Shown: positions 1-12,466 of the stretch, piece by piece | Layout: the number at the start of each line of letters is the position of its first letter | How positions within the stretch are numbered: position 1 is the stretch's first letter | NCBI GenBank assembly: GCA_015680685.1 | Contig: MNCI01018059.1 | Location: 431,008-495,007 of the forward strand | DNA: 64,000 bases | From: Gnetum montanum | Taxonomy: Eukaryota; Streptophyta; Gnetopsida; Gnetales; Gnetaceae | Direction of reading: 5' to 3' | Translations under genes and position numbers: made by a program | Notes under the pieces: generated by a model | Seen by the model: the letters and a program-made list of their open reading frames with translations, nothing else | What the model was told of the DNA's origin: nothing | Databases searched by the model: none

Positions 1-2
1 AT

Positions 3-1217
3 GAATATGCAGTATCTAACCATTTTCCTGATGAAACCCTCTTTGCTAGTGCAATAAATAATCAACCCACAGAAATCAATTGGTATAGTAGCATTCTCAC
101 TTATCTCACTTCACAACAAATACCACAGGGGTTGGACTTTAGGAAGAAACAATAGTTTCTTCACAAAACCAAGTACTTCATGGAAATCAAGGGACAACTT
201 TATAAAGTCTGTCCTGNNNNNNNNNNNNNNNNNNNNNNNNNNNNNNNNNNNNNNNNNNNNNNNNNNNNNNNNNNNNNNNNNNNNNNNNNNNNNNNNNNNN
301 NNNNNNNNNNNNNNNNNNNNNNNNNNNNNNNNNNNNNNNNNNNNNNNNNNNNNNNNNNNNNNNNNNNNNNNNNNNNNNNNNNNNNNNNNNNNNNNNNNNN
401 NNNNNNNNNNNNNNNNNNNNNNNNNNNNNNNNNNNNNNNNNNNNNNNNNNNNNNNNNNNNNNNNNNNNNNNNNNNNNNNNNNNNNNNNNNNNNNNNNNNN
501 NNNNNNNNNNNNNNNNNNNNNNNNNNNNNNNNNNNNNNNNNNNNNNNNNNNNNNNNNNNNNNNNNNNNNNNNNNNNNNNNNNNNNNNNNNNNNNNNNNNN
601 NNNNNNNNNNNNNNNNNNNNNNNNNNNNNNNNNNNNNNNNNNNNNNNNNNNNNNNNNNNNNNNNNNNNNNNNNNNNNNNNNNNNNNNNNNNNNNNNNNNN
701 NNNNNNNNNNNNNNNNNNNNNNNNNNNNNNNNNNNNNNNNNNNNNNNNNNNNNNNNNNNNNNNNNNNNNNNNNNNNNNNNNNNNNNNNNNNNNNNNNNNN
801 NNNNNNNNNNNNNNNNNNNNNNNNNNNNNNNNNNNNNNNNNNNNNNNNNNNNNNNNNNTTTGGATCTCGACCTAGCACAAAAACAACGGTTAGCAACTTT
901 GAACATGTTAGACGAGAATAGATTGGTTGCACTATCGTTAAATGAGTTGCACAAGGCACACAATAAACAATGTCATGACTTAAGGATTCGAAGGTTTAGA
1001 TACCAACCAGGAGATAAGGTGCTTTACTAGAACCCCACACATGTACCCCAACGTACAAAGTTTCAAACCTTGTGGGAAGGGCCTTATATTATTCATACTA
1101 CCTTCCCCTTTGGGGCCATGATGATCTATAAGCCTGACAGCCCGGAAAATAGGTTATTGGTTAATGTGCAACAAACAAAACCTTTCCATGAATCTGCAAC
1201 AGCCAGTACAAGTTAAA
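3..1217 (+). pseudogene. Integrase / pol C-terminal relic
   Basis: Two pieces of one pol frame flank an N run. From base 3 the frame reads a linker typical of the region before the integrase zinc finger (FPDETLF, then INWYSSILTYL, KYFMEIKGQLYKVCP). From base 860 it reads the integrase C-terminal domain (LNELHKAHNKQ, YQPGDKVL, FQTLWEGPYII). The catalytic D,D-35-E core would lie in the gap. In-frame stops at KKQ-stop (about 150) and VLY-stop (about 1030) mean the copy is not functional. It is the only trace of integrase for the Athila-like family in the window. Confidence 0.75.
217..858. other. Assembly gap (642 N)
   Basis: An unbroken run of N inside the integrase region. No feature can be called in it, and any reading frame drawn across it is an artefact. 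Confidence 1.
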
Positions 1218-3192
1218 ACTCCACCAGTGGTCAACCTCGTTCGTTATTTTGGATCTCTCCCTTACAACTCAGTCATGGGGGAGATGGCCACCTATGCTGA
1301 TCATATGGGGCCCTTAGTCTTTTTTTTTCGATTTTTTGTTTTACACGTTTTTGTTTTACATATTTCTTTAACTTTTCTAATTTTTATTTTACAACATCGT
1401 TATACATTTCCACTTTGTCTCTGTGTGTGTGTGTGTGTGTGATCCACCCTATAAGTTTGTCCCATAATAAGTGTTCGGAATGATGGTATGAACTATTTTC
1501 ATATTGATTGCTAATGTTTGATTTTTACCTTTAAGTTACAATGTTGATGCTAAGGTATGTTTCTTTTGATATGGCAGGCAATGAGATCACTTCATCCATC
1601 CATCCACCAATTTCTATGGTTTCTCTCGGCTTGGAAATGTACAGTCCCCTTCTTAATAAGAACTTAAACGAATCAGTAACTGGGCATTTCTCAAACTAAG
1701 GAAGGACTCAAGGATTGCAAAGGGTGTGACTTCAAGGGAACTTGATGCTTTTGTGTTGGTCATTCTCTTGGGTGCTTGGATGTTTTCTTCTTGAGTTTTC
1801 TTATCGTTCCAATGTTACCTAATTATCGGAAGCTAAGACAATAAAAATAAGAAGTCTTTGCATGGTGTGGTTCTCATGCATAAAAACACGAAAAAAAAAC
1901 TAAGTGAGAATTCAAAGCACACCCCTCAGACGAAATAAAATTTGGGCTACAAGCACTGGTTATGGAACCAAAAGTGTTCCCTCTAACTAAGGCCCTTCTC
2001 GCTTCCCATTCTCTCCTTTGTTTCGTCGGAATGGTGGTGGCTCTTTGGAGATGCATCCCTGTTATCCAAGTGGATGATTTAGCCGAATGCATTGATGCGA
2101 AGTCACTAGATGTGGTTAGCTTGAGGCCAGAGTTGGAATGAGACCTACCAAGTCACATTAATCATGCAACATACAAGGGGCTGTACACCACCTTGTTCTT
2201 GGGTTTCCATTCCATTCTCTTCTTTTCATCTTTCTCTCCATGGTTCACCTCATTACCAGTTGTATCATTAGTGTATATATTTTGGTTGATGCATTGTTTT
2301 CTTTTTGGTAAATTCTTGCAGTTAAGACTTTAACTCTTGTTCCAAATGACATTCCCAGAGCCTATGGACTCTTTGAATGTGGGATTGCCAGGGCATTAAA
2401 GGCATGAGCCTACTTTGGGGAGGACCCACTGACACTCCTATTTGAAGCCTTAGTTAAACTCTTTCCCTTAACATTTTGCAATTAATTTTATTTTTTTCAT
2501 TTCCATCTTGACATCTATTTCACTAATGTTTTCCAGTTGTCCCTTTTTATCTATCTTTCTTACTCCTTTTCCTTCTCCATTCTAACACTACCGGAGGTTT
2601 GTGATTAGTCATGGGGGTACGGGACCTGATTTTTTCGATTTTCTCCTAGCCTTAAAATTTTTGATTTCCTTCCTAACTGCTACACCTTCGATTGTCATTA
2701 GTAACATATTCCTAGATCCATATCAGCCATACCACAACCTAGCCAATGGACTTACACCGCAGTAAGGTATCAACTACATTAAGATTCATTTACCCTTGCT
2801 AATTAAGATTATGCTGTGTGTGCAGATGGCGATCATACAAACAACGGATTGGATCTGGCACTGGAGCAAACACTTGGAATGGAGCAGCGCTGAAGTAGCT
2901 ATGCAAGGAGCAAGATCGATGGCGCGCTTATGGATGGACAACGAAGGCACAATCTTGGCATTGGCAGCAGCAACACTTCTTTCTCTCTCTCTTTCTCAGC
3001 TGCCAACAAAGGCTTGATGTCGTTGTAATAAGGTGTTCACCCTTATTGTCATGAACACCAGTTTTGTCAAGTCTTGTAATAATGATCCATTCACATGTCA
3101 TCCCATTAGTTCCATTTCCCTCAATAATTCCATACCTTCCCGATATTATTGTAAGGAACTCGAGGACGAGTTTTCATTCAGTCATGGGGGTA
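1218..3192 (+). other. 3' non-coding region and polypurine tract of element A
   Basis: There is no convincing gene. The stretch holds a (GT)n microsatellite at about 1421-1441, T-rich tracts and sequence shared with the other Athila-like elements, including the landmark CTTTGGGGAGGACCCA near 2410. A splice-acceptor-like TGTGTGCAG sits directly before ATGGC at 2826, and the same arrangement occurs at 36102 and 27050. A 63-codon frame (2826-3017) starts there and is probably a deleted remnant of the 3' ORF seen intact-length at 27050. The tract ending TCATGGGGGTA just before 3193 is the polypurine tract. Confidence 0.6.
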
Positions 3193-4134
3193 TGATGAGA
3201 TGTGATATCGCATGGGCCGCGATATCACGTCATCCCCTGCGATATCGCATACACGATATCGTGGTCCGTCGCTAAATCTATAAATAATAGGTGGCACTCC
3301 CCTTATTTCCCATCGGAGGCTTAAAGTAGGGAAACTCTAGTAGTTTGATCATTCCAGAGATAGAATATTTTCCATGTGCCCGCAGTAGGAGTCCCCAAGT
3401 GAACGGATCTTTATTTGAGCAGCTTTGTACCTGAATACAAGTTGTGTATGGCAATAAAGATGAGCTTTGTGGATAAACCTTGCAGTGCATGGAATATGTC
3501 TATTATTTGTTATTTCTTACCTATTATTTATTACCTGCATTAGCGCAGCATGAGTACGACTTGATTACAAGCATTGACGAATGTGTACGGCTAATCAAGG
3601 AATCAGCTACTCATTGTGATTAGTCTCTCTCACCCTCAACTCCTAGAATGTGGGATGAGTACGACTTGATTACGAGCATCTACGAGTGTGTACGGCTAGT
3701 CAAGGAATCAGTTGCTCATCACGTTTAAGCTAGTTAAGTGCCTCAGTATGACCACTTCGAGCACGTGCGTTACGTGTGGTGATCCCAGTAACAATTAGCG
3801 TTTGGTAGCCACAGTTGCATAGTTTAGGGTGTGTATGGTATGGATGCTGATGCTAGTTAATTTAGACTTAGGTCCTTAGTTAGATTTAGTTAGTTCTCTC
3901 AACCCTTCACCTCATAGCATAGGAAAAAAACCAGAAATGACCATAAAAATCATATACCTCGGACTTACTTAACCATACACCGTGACAACAACAAGTAAGT
4001 CTAGGAAGACAACGAATGATTAACCCCAAATGTTCCATGGGGCGTTTAGGCATTTAGTCTATGGAGTTCGACTGGATCGCGTGTGCTATGCTCGTTTCGT
4101 ATGGTTGAGTGTAGGGGTACCTCGCCACTCATCA
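3193..4134 (+). repeat. 3' LTR of element A
   Basis: 942 bp, starting TGATGAGATG and ending CCACTCATCA, so the ends form a 7-bp inverted repeat (TGATGAG/CTCATCA). A GATATC palindrome cluster fills the first 80 bases and is followed by a TATA-like CTATAAATAA at about 3277-3286. U3 is therefore very short (about 85 bp). The rest matches the R/U5 skeleton shared by the LTRs at 22487, 29902, 36462 and 37756. Confidence 0.9.
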
Positions 4135-4200
4135 ATGTTGTTCCAATCCTTCCATGAGATTCTTCAACCAAATTGTTTCCTTGCATGTTGATGAAGTAAC

Positions 4201-4750
4201 AATGATAGCAAATACTATTTCCTTATAGGGTTGGATGATCAAAAATGTCCATGTTACATCTAATGCATAAGTAGGAGTATTTCTGATGCAAAACTAAAGT
4301 ACAATTGTTGGAAAGATTGAGTAAATTCCTGATTTTGTGGGATTAATTTTAGTTTTTGTGGAGTTTGTTTTCCCTAATTTATAGCCTGCCATCATAATTA
4401 TAGTAGATACTATTTCCTTTCATGGTTGGATGATCAAAAATGTCCACATTACATCTAATGCATAAGTAGGAGTATTTCTGATGGAAAACTAAAGTACAAT
4501 TGTTAGAAAGACTAAGTAAATTCTTGATTTTGTGGGATTAATTTTAGTTTTTGTAGAGTTTGTTTTCCCTGATTTATAGCCTGCTATCATAATGATAGCA
4601 AATACTATTTCCTTACATGGTTGGATGATCAAAAATGTCCACATTACATCTAATGCATAAGTAGGAGTACTTCTGATGCAAAACTAAAGTACAATTGTTG
4701 GAAAGACTGAGTAAATTCCTGATTTTGTGTAGTTTGCTTTCCTTGATTAT
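4201..4750. repeat. 195-bp tandem repeat, about 2.8 copies
   Basis: The segment beginning AATGATAGCAAATACTATTT at 4201 returns at 4396 and 4591, an exact 195-bp period. Shared landmarks are GTTGGATGATCAAAAATG and GCATAAGTAGGAGTA. The third copy has a deletion of about 25 bp near its end. There is no coding capacity. It resembles a short satellite array or tandemly duplicated element fragment next to element A. Confidence 0.9.
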
Positions 4751-6079
4751 TAGATGATTTGTAAAGATTTGTCTCTCATTTATGAAGAGTCATAACTATA
4801 TCATAAGGATATAAGACGTTGTTAATAAAGAAAAAGTGTATAAGGAAGAAATAGAAAAAGACATTAAGAATCAAAGGAATATTTTCAAATAAGATCGACA
4901 AGTGATTAAAGGTATAACCAACTGATGACATTGAATAAAAAGAAGAAGAAAAAATTAGATAGAACTTATGTTTGAGCATCATAAAGGAAAAGTAAGTTAC
5001 AATGGATGAACATTAGAACAGTTGATAAACTTCAAAATTAAAGAGTTGAAGGTATCATTAAGCATCATTTACTAGAGAAGTAAAGCTGCCAAGTATGACT
5101 CAGAAATGAGTCAAGATCTAGTTTCCTAAAAAGGAACCAAAGGTCATAATGGGTGCCAATCATAAGCCTCATCCACTTTCGTGTAAAGGAAGAGAAGATC
5201 ACTTGGGAGACTTTGTTAGAGTAAAGACAGTTGCTACACAATGTAGCCATGTTAATATGCAGGGTTTGTATGAAACAATTAGTCAGGGATGACTACGGTC
5301 TTTGTCATAAGACCAACAATGATTAAGTTAGAAACCAAGATTATGATATATTTAGATTATGATTATGAATTGTACCAAAACAATAATACCAAGTTAAGTT
5401 TTGACTAAGTGAATAAGTTACCATTGTTGTACACTTAACTACAAGATCCTTGGGTATATTAGAGTTATCAAGTGACATAAAACAAAACTCTATCCCTCTT
5501 GTTTGGAAATCTTGATAAAGGTCTTCTATAAGATGACAAATTCTATAGTTCTTGTAGTGAATTTAACAAATTGAAGCAACAATAGAGAATTTAAGATAAT
5601 GATGAGGAGATTTGAGAAGTTTTTTTTCCCTAGTTGAAAGTTTTTCATTTCAACTATATTATCATGAGTAGATAAGAAAAGATTAATGTAAGAGTTGCCT
5701 TGGTGCCTAGTAAAGGTGAAATGGGAGAAGGAAGGAAATTTGTTGATGCCATTGAGGATTATAAAAAATCAAAGCAACGACCTCATTCTAAGAAATGAAC
5801 ACCCCTTTGATTTGTAAAATGATTAGCAAATGATATTTGGTGAACCAAAAAGAACTCTTTGCTGAACTTGAAATGAAATTCCAAACAAGACTCTCGATTT
5901 GATTTTGTTCACCATAAGTATTAAAATCTTTTACAGAGAAAAACTTTACCAAGTCTAAAGAATTTTGCAATATGTGACCCAAATATTGAAAGGATGCTTT
6001 TGTGAAAGATTAACAGAATTGTAAATAGAAAAATCCCCCATACCAAAATAACAAAATGCAATATAAAAGACCTTTGAAA
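4751..6079. other. AT-rich DNA, no recognisable gene
   Basis: No gene or known repeat is identified. On the minus strand at about 5340-5565 there is an open stretch with a protein-like composition, and other short minus-strand frames occur to 6150. None shows a motif I recognise, and stops intervene every 60-80 codons. A decayed transposon is the likeliest explanation. Confidence 0.4.
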
Positions 6080-6222
6080 GGTGTTGGAACCCGAAATAAT
6101 TGCAACATAGGTACACCCTAAGCTATATAGAAGTTTATAACTCACCATTATCTACCAAAATCAAACCCAATGATTAGTTTCCAAATCAAGAATCTTACCA
6201 CTAAACTAAAATGTCATTATTA
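6080..6222 (-). mobile_element. tRNA-derived SINE copy
   Basis: On the minus strand this reads a box-A-like TAGTTTAGTGGTAAG (6194-6208), then a box-B-like GGGTTTGATTT (6158-6168), then a shared tail with GTGTACCTATGTTGCAATTA and GGTTCCAACACC. The same order of boxes and tail is found at 39012 and in the copy split by the Tat element at 44150/61136. The spacing is that of an RNA polymerase III internal promoter. Confidence 0.7.
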
Positions 6223-6590
6223 TAAAATACCTTTGGAAAAATGTTCCTCCAAGGATTGAAAATTGAAGAATAAGGACCTCTAGAGTGCTTTGAACATTTA
6301 TCCACTAACAATCAGTTTATTTTTTTCTGGTTTTAAGCTATGTATTGCACCGAAGTAAAGGAGATATGGTTTGCGTTTACTCCGAACAAACAAAATATCC
6401 CTATTCCGCACTGCCTACATAAAAACATTTTCGAACGATCGCGGAGAGGAAACTAGAGCACAGAATCGCGCAGAACCGGATTCAAACATCAACGAACACA
6501 AAACTAAGCAAAGCAGACATGGATCGACCGTAGATCAGCGGCGTCAGTGCAAAATCCACATATCGAACAATCGGTGAAAAGGGGTAAGAA
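6223..6590 (+). promoter_or_regulatory. Upstream region of the COG7 first exon
   Basis: 368 bp between the SINE and the COG7 start codon. Base composition changes from AT-rich to GC-richer at about 6370, consistent with a 5' untranslated region. I see no clear TATA box. Whether it still drives transcription is unknown. Confidence 0.35.
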
Positions 6591-8717
6591 ATGGCGCTGG
6601 ATTTAGATCTGGGAGGGTTCTCGGACGAGAAATTCGATTCCAAAAAATGGGTGAACTCTGTGTGCAAGGCTCTGGGCGTGGGCAAGGACGGCGACGAGGT
6701 GCAGAATCTGAGCGATCTGGAAATGAAGCTGCAGCTCATGGCGGATGACATCTCCGCGGCTCTGGAAGAACAGAGCGCCCCTGCAATTAGGAGAGTTCCG
6801 CGCGCGAATCGCGATATATTACGCCTCCGCGAGGATGTCATTGCTCTGCGCTTCAGCCTCTCCTCCGCTATGCAATCTCTTTCGCTCTCTACGGTATGCG
6901 TGTTTTTGTTTCGGTATTTGTGTTCGATCTGTGGAAAATTCGTTGAATGTGAGCGAATTCTGCTCTACGGTTTTGGAAGCAGTGTATTTGGTGATTTGGG
7001 CTGAGGTTTCTATGAATGTGAACGAATTTGTGGTGTGAGGGGTTTTGGAAGTGGAGTTATTGGAGCTGACTGTGATGGTCCTGAATTTCTGAATGTCTCA
7101 GATATGAATGTCTGGATAAAAATTGGTATTTGAAAACTTATTAATTGAAAAGTAGAGTAGCAGTCGGGTATGACGGATGAGGTATAATTTAATTAACTTA
7201 AAGGTTTCATGTGATAGGTTGAGAGGTATAACTTCATTTATGTGAGATTTTTCCTTTGTTTAAGGGATCAGTGATTTGAGATAGTGGATACTTAGCAAAG
7301 ATGTTCAGAAGTTTAATCTCACTGAGTAAGAAATTTGAGTTTTATGTATTCTATCAGAATTTAAACTGCAAAGATGATGACTCAGAATAGCCAAGGGATT
7401 TTGCTTGAACATAATGTTTCAGATGGGACCATCAAAATTTTATGATTACATAGGGTTCAAATAATAGCTCTACTGCTGAACTCAGGCACTAGCTCATTCA
7501 CTAGTAGCCATAAGTTGGAAATCAAATATTCCAGCATCTACATAGTATTTATCATACTGCAAAGAATGTCCAGATAAACTTTGCAACTTGCGCACTATAC
7601 GCATGAAGAACATCAGACTTGCTAGACATGCACAAAGTCAAGAAGTTCATGTACATCAAAATCTAGGTGATCTGTTGTGAATGATGTGAATTTCCAAAAA
7701 CTTAAAATTAAAATTGTGAGACATTGAATCATTTGTAATCAATGATGTGATTTCTCTAAGAAAAAGCTGTTATTCGAAGGTCTTAAAACAAGGATAACAT
7801 TTACATGGCTTCTGTGTTTTGTTGGGCAGGCAAATCATTGGTGTTAGTGAAGCCCATGTAGATCTATGTAGAACTGGGCTTTTTATAGAAGCTGGTATGG
7901 AGAGGCTTACTTTATATCAGAGGAAAGCTCATGAATACTAACATTTACTAGCAATATTTCCTGATCAATTAGTACAGAGTATCGGCAAAAGTACTTACTT
8001 GGGCATGTAAGAGAATGCACATGCATACACAGGACTTTTATTTGGCTTTCCTTCATGAGAGAACTGTTGTTGAGATAGACTGAGAAGTCTATTCACAATT
8101 TGAAATTTGATAAATGCACTAAAGATTGTACCAATGAAGGTGTTGATTGATAAATTTGGCTGGAATAAGGACATTAACTGGAGGTACTACATACTTTTTT
8201 TTACAAAAAAGTTATTTTGTTCATATGGATTTTTTCTGGATTCATTTTCAACATTACACACTGTTCTTTTTTCACAATGGTTTTGAAAATATCCTTTGTC
8301 TCTGCAGAGAAATGATGTGATATCCTTGTTTTTTTATCCTCCATGTTTTGGTCTAGTTTACACACATTCTTCTTGCTTTGGTGCTTTCCAGAAATGTCAG
8401 CTGTAGATATTCTCAACAGTGGCAGAATTAAAACGAAACATCTTGAGCAAGTAATTGAATTGCACAACATGACTGGTGCATTTACCAAAAATCTGAGCTA
8501 CATGTTAGCAGATGCTGATGCAGCTGTTCTCGCAACCACATTGAAGGCCATTTACTCACCTTATGAAATCTATAAGCAAAGGTGAGTATTTTTAGTCTTA
8601 ACAAAACCAATTTTAATTTGAAATTACAGAAAACTTTTTCATTGAAAATCAGTTATTTAAAAATTGCTTTTTGCCTGTAATTCTCATAAATATTCATGCC
8701 TTAGCAATTATGGACTT

Positions 8718-9933
8718 TGAAACACCACAAAATTTTGGGTCTCGGCATCACGATTGCAAATTTGGCTAAGTGTCAAAATGGTGACACTTTGCCCAAATGT
8801 TTCCAAAGTGTTGGGTGTAGTCAGCTCCAACTGCTAGATTTGCAAAATTTTTCTAAGTGTCAGAACGATGGCACTTTCTGCACCATGTCACGTTGTGTAG
8901 CGTAGTGCAACGTAGCACCATGTCACGCTGTGCAGCGTAGCGTAGCAGTGAGCACAGCGTAGCTAGCTTGACACTGCAAGCATCTCGTGTCCTACATGTA
9001 ACATGGGACAAGCATAGCAGATAGCGTGGTCCCACCCACTGCACTGCCACGTGGCACCTAATCTGCATTCTGGACTAACCCTAACCCTATAAATACCCTT
9101 GGAACCCCAATGTTTCAGCAGTTGGTGTTCCTTGACTATTGGCATTCCCCAACAGTTGGCATTCCTTAATTGTTGGCATTCTTTGACTATTGGCATTCCC
9201 CAATGGTTGGCATTCCTTGATTGTTGGCATTCCCCAACAATTGGCATTCCCAAGTGGTTGGCATTCCTTGGACGTGAGCATTTTTAAGCACAAAGTTTCT
9301 GGTAGTTAGCGGGAGAGGGGGGCAAGAAGATTGGCGAGTAGAAGGGTGATGAGTTGCGAATCTCAGCATTGGAGTCTCCCAAATCTCTCTCCCACTCCAG
9401 CGTAGCAGCTCTCTGTCTGGCAAGTATCAGCTTATGTGTGCTTGCTTGCACCACGTCTGTAGCATCCCAGGAGCTGTGACCATATAGTTCCTTTGCTCAG
9501 CTGTGCTTGTCCAACGTTGCACACTAGTTATACACATCCATCATTCAAACAAAAATCAAATCCCCTGATTTTGGGGCGGTGCATCTCCTTACCCAAACTC
9601 TCATTCTATTTTACTATAGCGTATATGTTGCATCTTCATGTATTCGTTAATGTTTATTGTCCGGGTTACATACTTTGATACGTTTTTGCTGTTGCGTTCT
9701 CTTTCATTCCAACCTCCACACATTACATTCTAAAATTACTATTTGCAAACGGTTATTGGACACCGCATAAGTCCCTATCTGATCCATCAGACCATTTAGG
9801 GCACCTCGTTTTGGTTTTCTCCTGCATGGCCCTCACGCGAATTCGGGGTTAGGCTGTGCACGTGATAACCTCTCGGTGTTGTGCGCGTGATAACCTCTCG
9901 GTGTTCCAACCACCGACATTTTCGGACACTACA
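8718..9933 (+). mobile_element. Solo LTR, Tat-lineage relative, in a COG7 intron
   Basis: 1,216 bp running from TGAAACACC to CACTACA, flanked by a perfect 5-bp duplication GACTT (8713-8717 and 9934-9938). Its first and last hundred bases match the ends of the Tat-element LTRs at 44151 and 59637 (TGAAACACC start; end region with AAGTCCCTATCTGATC, GCATGGCCCTC and CGACATTTTC). A TATA-like CTATAAATACCC lies at about 9087-9098. No internal sequence remains, so it arose by LTR-LTR recombination. It separates two COG7 exons without deleting them. Confidence 0.92.
9119..9271. repeat. 17-bp minisatellite inside the solo LTR
   Basis: About nine imperfect copies of a 17-bp unit built on TTGGCATTCCCCAA lie just downstream of the LTR TATA-like box, so they would be in the transcribed leader. 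The Tat LTR at 59637 lacks this array at that place, so it is an expansion specific to this copy or subfamily. Confidence 0.85.
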
Positions 9934-12466
9934 GACTTCAAACCAGTAATTCCTTCTTTTCTAATTTTGGTATAGTGAATTGGAGTTTGCCATTCTCTCT
10001 TCTGAGATTGCTTCTTTGGACTTGCAAGTAGTAGTTCCTCATGGGGTGGGTGCCCAAGGCGTATAACTAAGTGAAATGGTTAGGAGGATGGAAGAATCTG
10101 TACCTCAGATAAATATCTTACTTGAAGCATCAATTGAAAGATGCAGTACATTTACAGCGGTTCCGAGGCTGAGGCACTTATACGTACATTAGATGATTCA
10201 ATGTTATGATACCTAGCTTTGTTGCATGAAATTCTCAAATCTTTGCGCTTGGCTTGTGGAATTGATAATCTGACACACTCTGATACATTAAGTAGTAAAA
10301 AAGATTCTGGATTAGATAGAAAGGATCATGGTATAAACTTAATGGATATGGTTTCAGATGAAGAAGAATGGTCAAGTGTGCAAGGAGCATTACAGCTTCT
10401 CATTGTTGCAGATAGTTTAGTAGTTGTTCCTCTGTTTTTGAAGCAACTCTACGTGCTACGTTAGTACAATTGAACTCCACATTCAGTTTTGCTAATTGCA
10501 ACCAGGCTTTGGGTGTCAATAATTTGAAGAATGAAGAAACTTCAAATTCTGGCACACCGAGACTTGATATTGATAGATTCTCCTGATAAAGCTCTCAAGC
10601 TTTCAAGTCTATTGGAGCAGGTTAGTTTCTATCATGACATTCATATTAATGTGAAGGATACATATATGTGGGTTATGGAATGAGCTCTATTTTAAAATAT
10701 TGTGTGTTTTTACTTCTTTTGTGAATTCAAGATTATCGCATTGTCTATTTTGCAACTCCATCAACATCTTATCTGCAGCAACTTCTCTTTCACATGGTTG
10801 TTGCCTCAGGAAGGTTTTTCATAGCCTTGGACTTCTTGCTTGACTAGTCTCAGTGAAAGACCTGTCAAATTGTCTCTTGCCTTGCAATTGTTTTAAGAAT
10901 CAGACCGGTGATAATCTGCCTTGCAATTGTTTTAAGAATCAGACCGGTGATATCTGTCTAATGCAGTTTAGTTTGATGATCTTGTGACTTTGTGGCACTT
11001 AAATATTGAAGTGTTTCAACCGCAAGAACCTTGAACTCTGTGACATAAAAATCTGATCTCAGTATGTGTTGAATCTTTATGGCTTAAGAATAACAATGGT
11101 AACATGTTTTAATAAGTTATACTAATTTGAAGTGAGCTCTTCTTTTCTTTGTTGCTGTTGATCCCCTCTTGCCTCTATGGGTTTAGAGACCCGACATCTT
11201 TGTGACAACGAATGTTTTTAGGTGAAATATCCCAGTTTATTCCACGTGTTCTGGCCAACTATTGCTTACTTGTATTTTTCTGCCTTTTTCTAATTATACA
11301 AATTATTTGATTATTCCCATGCCATCGTTTCCATGGTCCAAACTGTGGCCATCCTTACCATTGTAGATTAATGTTATGTAGATTGCATTGACAGAAAAAG
11401 TGTGATCACCGCGAATCATAATAACTGTAATTTTTGATTTGGGCGACCAACAAAAAGGCTGTGCATAGAAATATGCGTAAGAAATACGTTGGTCTCTTTT
11501 AAGGCTTCTGAGCATTTTAGGCTTCCGAGCATTTTATTCGTACCTATGATTTTTGATATTTATGTTACTACTGACCGCTTCTAGCATGAAAGAATAGTTA
11601 AAGGTTGTGTTAGGTTATGTGTTATATTTGTTATGGAAGGCCTGGCTGGCCTGGTTGGCCCAGTGGATCATGCAGTGTGCTTGTAATATAATAGTTCAGC
11701 TAGAGTAAATATGTAGCAGAGAGTGATATTGTCTCATTTGGACATTGAATGCAAGCAAAGGATCCACGGTTTCATGCTCTTCATAATCCATCTCAAAAAG
11801 TTGCATCTTTTTCAAATGCTGTAACTGATTTAGTATACGAGGTTCTTAGCTTAAAGGTACGACACAAGCTTCGCATGTCGATTTAGAGCTCAGTTAAGAC
11901 TGAACGTGCCATCGCTTTACCAACTTTTAGCACATCCACAGCCTTATGTTATAAGTATGGGAAAATATCTTCTTGCTTTAACGACACAGTTTTAGCCTCT
12001 TATATTGGGTGGCGGGACAGCTGGATCCAATGCTAACCCAGACACCAGTTCTGATGAAGCTCAGATGCTTGCAACCGAGTGGATGTTTAAGGTAAAATAG
12101 TTAAAAAAGAGTTTTAAACCTTTTTTTCTAAATCTAAAGTTTTGTTTGTTTAAACCATGTTCTGCTGCCTATTATATTTTGATGTCATCCTTTTCTGATG
12201 TAATATTTTGTTATGAAATAGGTTGCAGAAGGCGCTACCGCATTGTACATTGAACAGTTACGTGGTATTCCCTGGATAGCTGATCGTAGGGCCTTGCAGT
12301 TGTCGGCTGACATGGATTACTTTTGCAATGTACTTGCTGCTTTTATGATGCAACTCCTTCCATTTTAGCAACAGACAAAATTCCAGAACTCCTCAAATCT
12401 GATGCTGGAGCTGAACTTACTTACCAACTGCGTGGTTTATATGTAAAATGCACCATGTATCCATAG

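Larger units (their letters stand above)
1..4134 (+). mobile_element. Athila-like Ty3/Gypsy element, 3' part only (element A)
   Basis: This is the right-hand part of an LTR retrotransposon whose 5' end lies left of the window. It holds the end of pol (integrase), a long 3' region, a polypurine tract and a complete 3' LTR at 3193-4134. The 3' region (about 1250-3190) is clearly similar to 34560-36460 of the outer nested element, and the LTR belongs to the same TGATGAG...CTCATCA family as the other Athila-like LTRs here. An N run interrupts pol. The five bases after the LTR, ATGTT (4135-4139), should be one copy of the target duplication; the other copy is outside the window. Confidence 0.85.
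6591..12466 (+). pseudogene. COG7: Conserved oligomeric Golgi complex subunit 7 (COG7), degraded gene copy
   Basis: COG7 is a subunit of the COG complex, which tethers retrograde vesicles at the Golgi. Five exon remnants match plant COG7 in order: 6591-6893 (start, FSDEKFDSKKWVNS, RVPRANRDILRLRED), 8392-8581 (IKTKHLEQVIELHNMTGAF), 9976-10620 (ILSSEIASLDL, MVRRMEES, EEWSSVQGALQLL), about 11756-12091 (KDPRFHAL, ATEWMFK) and 12222-12466 (VAEGATALYIEQLRGI, natural stop). Exon edges have GT/AG sites, so this is not a processed copy. Roughly residues 100-350 are missing in the 1.5 kb after exon 1. Breaks include TAA at 10064, TGA at 10207, TAG replacing a conserved Trp at 11884, and frameshifts near 10160, 10430, 10565, 11930 and 12336. 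Exon 1 is clean. Base errors in a draft assembly could explain some breaks but not the missing exons. Confidence 0.85.

Noticed and set aside
111-963. Long open frames across the first N run
   Set aside because: They consist mostly of undefined residues; only the flanking integrase pieces are real.
5340-5565. Protein-like minus-strand stretch as a host gene exon
   Set aside because: It is short, has no splice or start signals and no recognisable motif.
9078-9087. Telomere-like CTAACCCTAACCCT
   Set aside because: Only two units inside an LTR leader; not an interstitial telomere array.
9099-9287. Overlapping frames on both strands in the solo LTR
   Set aside because: They come from the 17-bp minisatellite, where low-complexity units keep several frames open.
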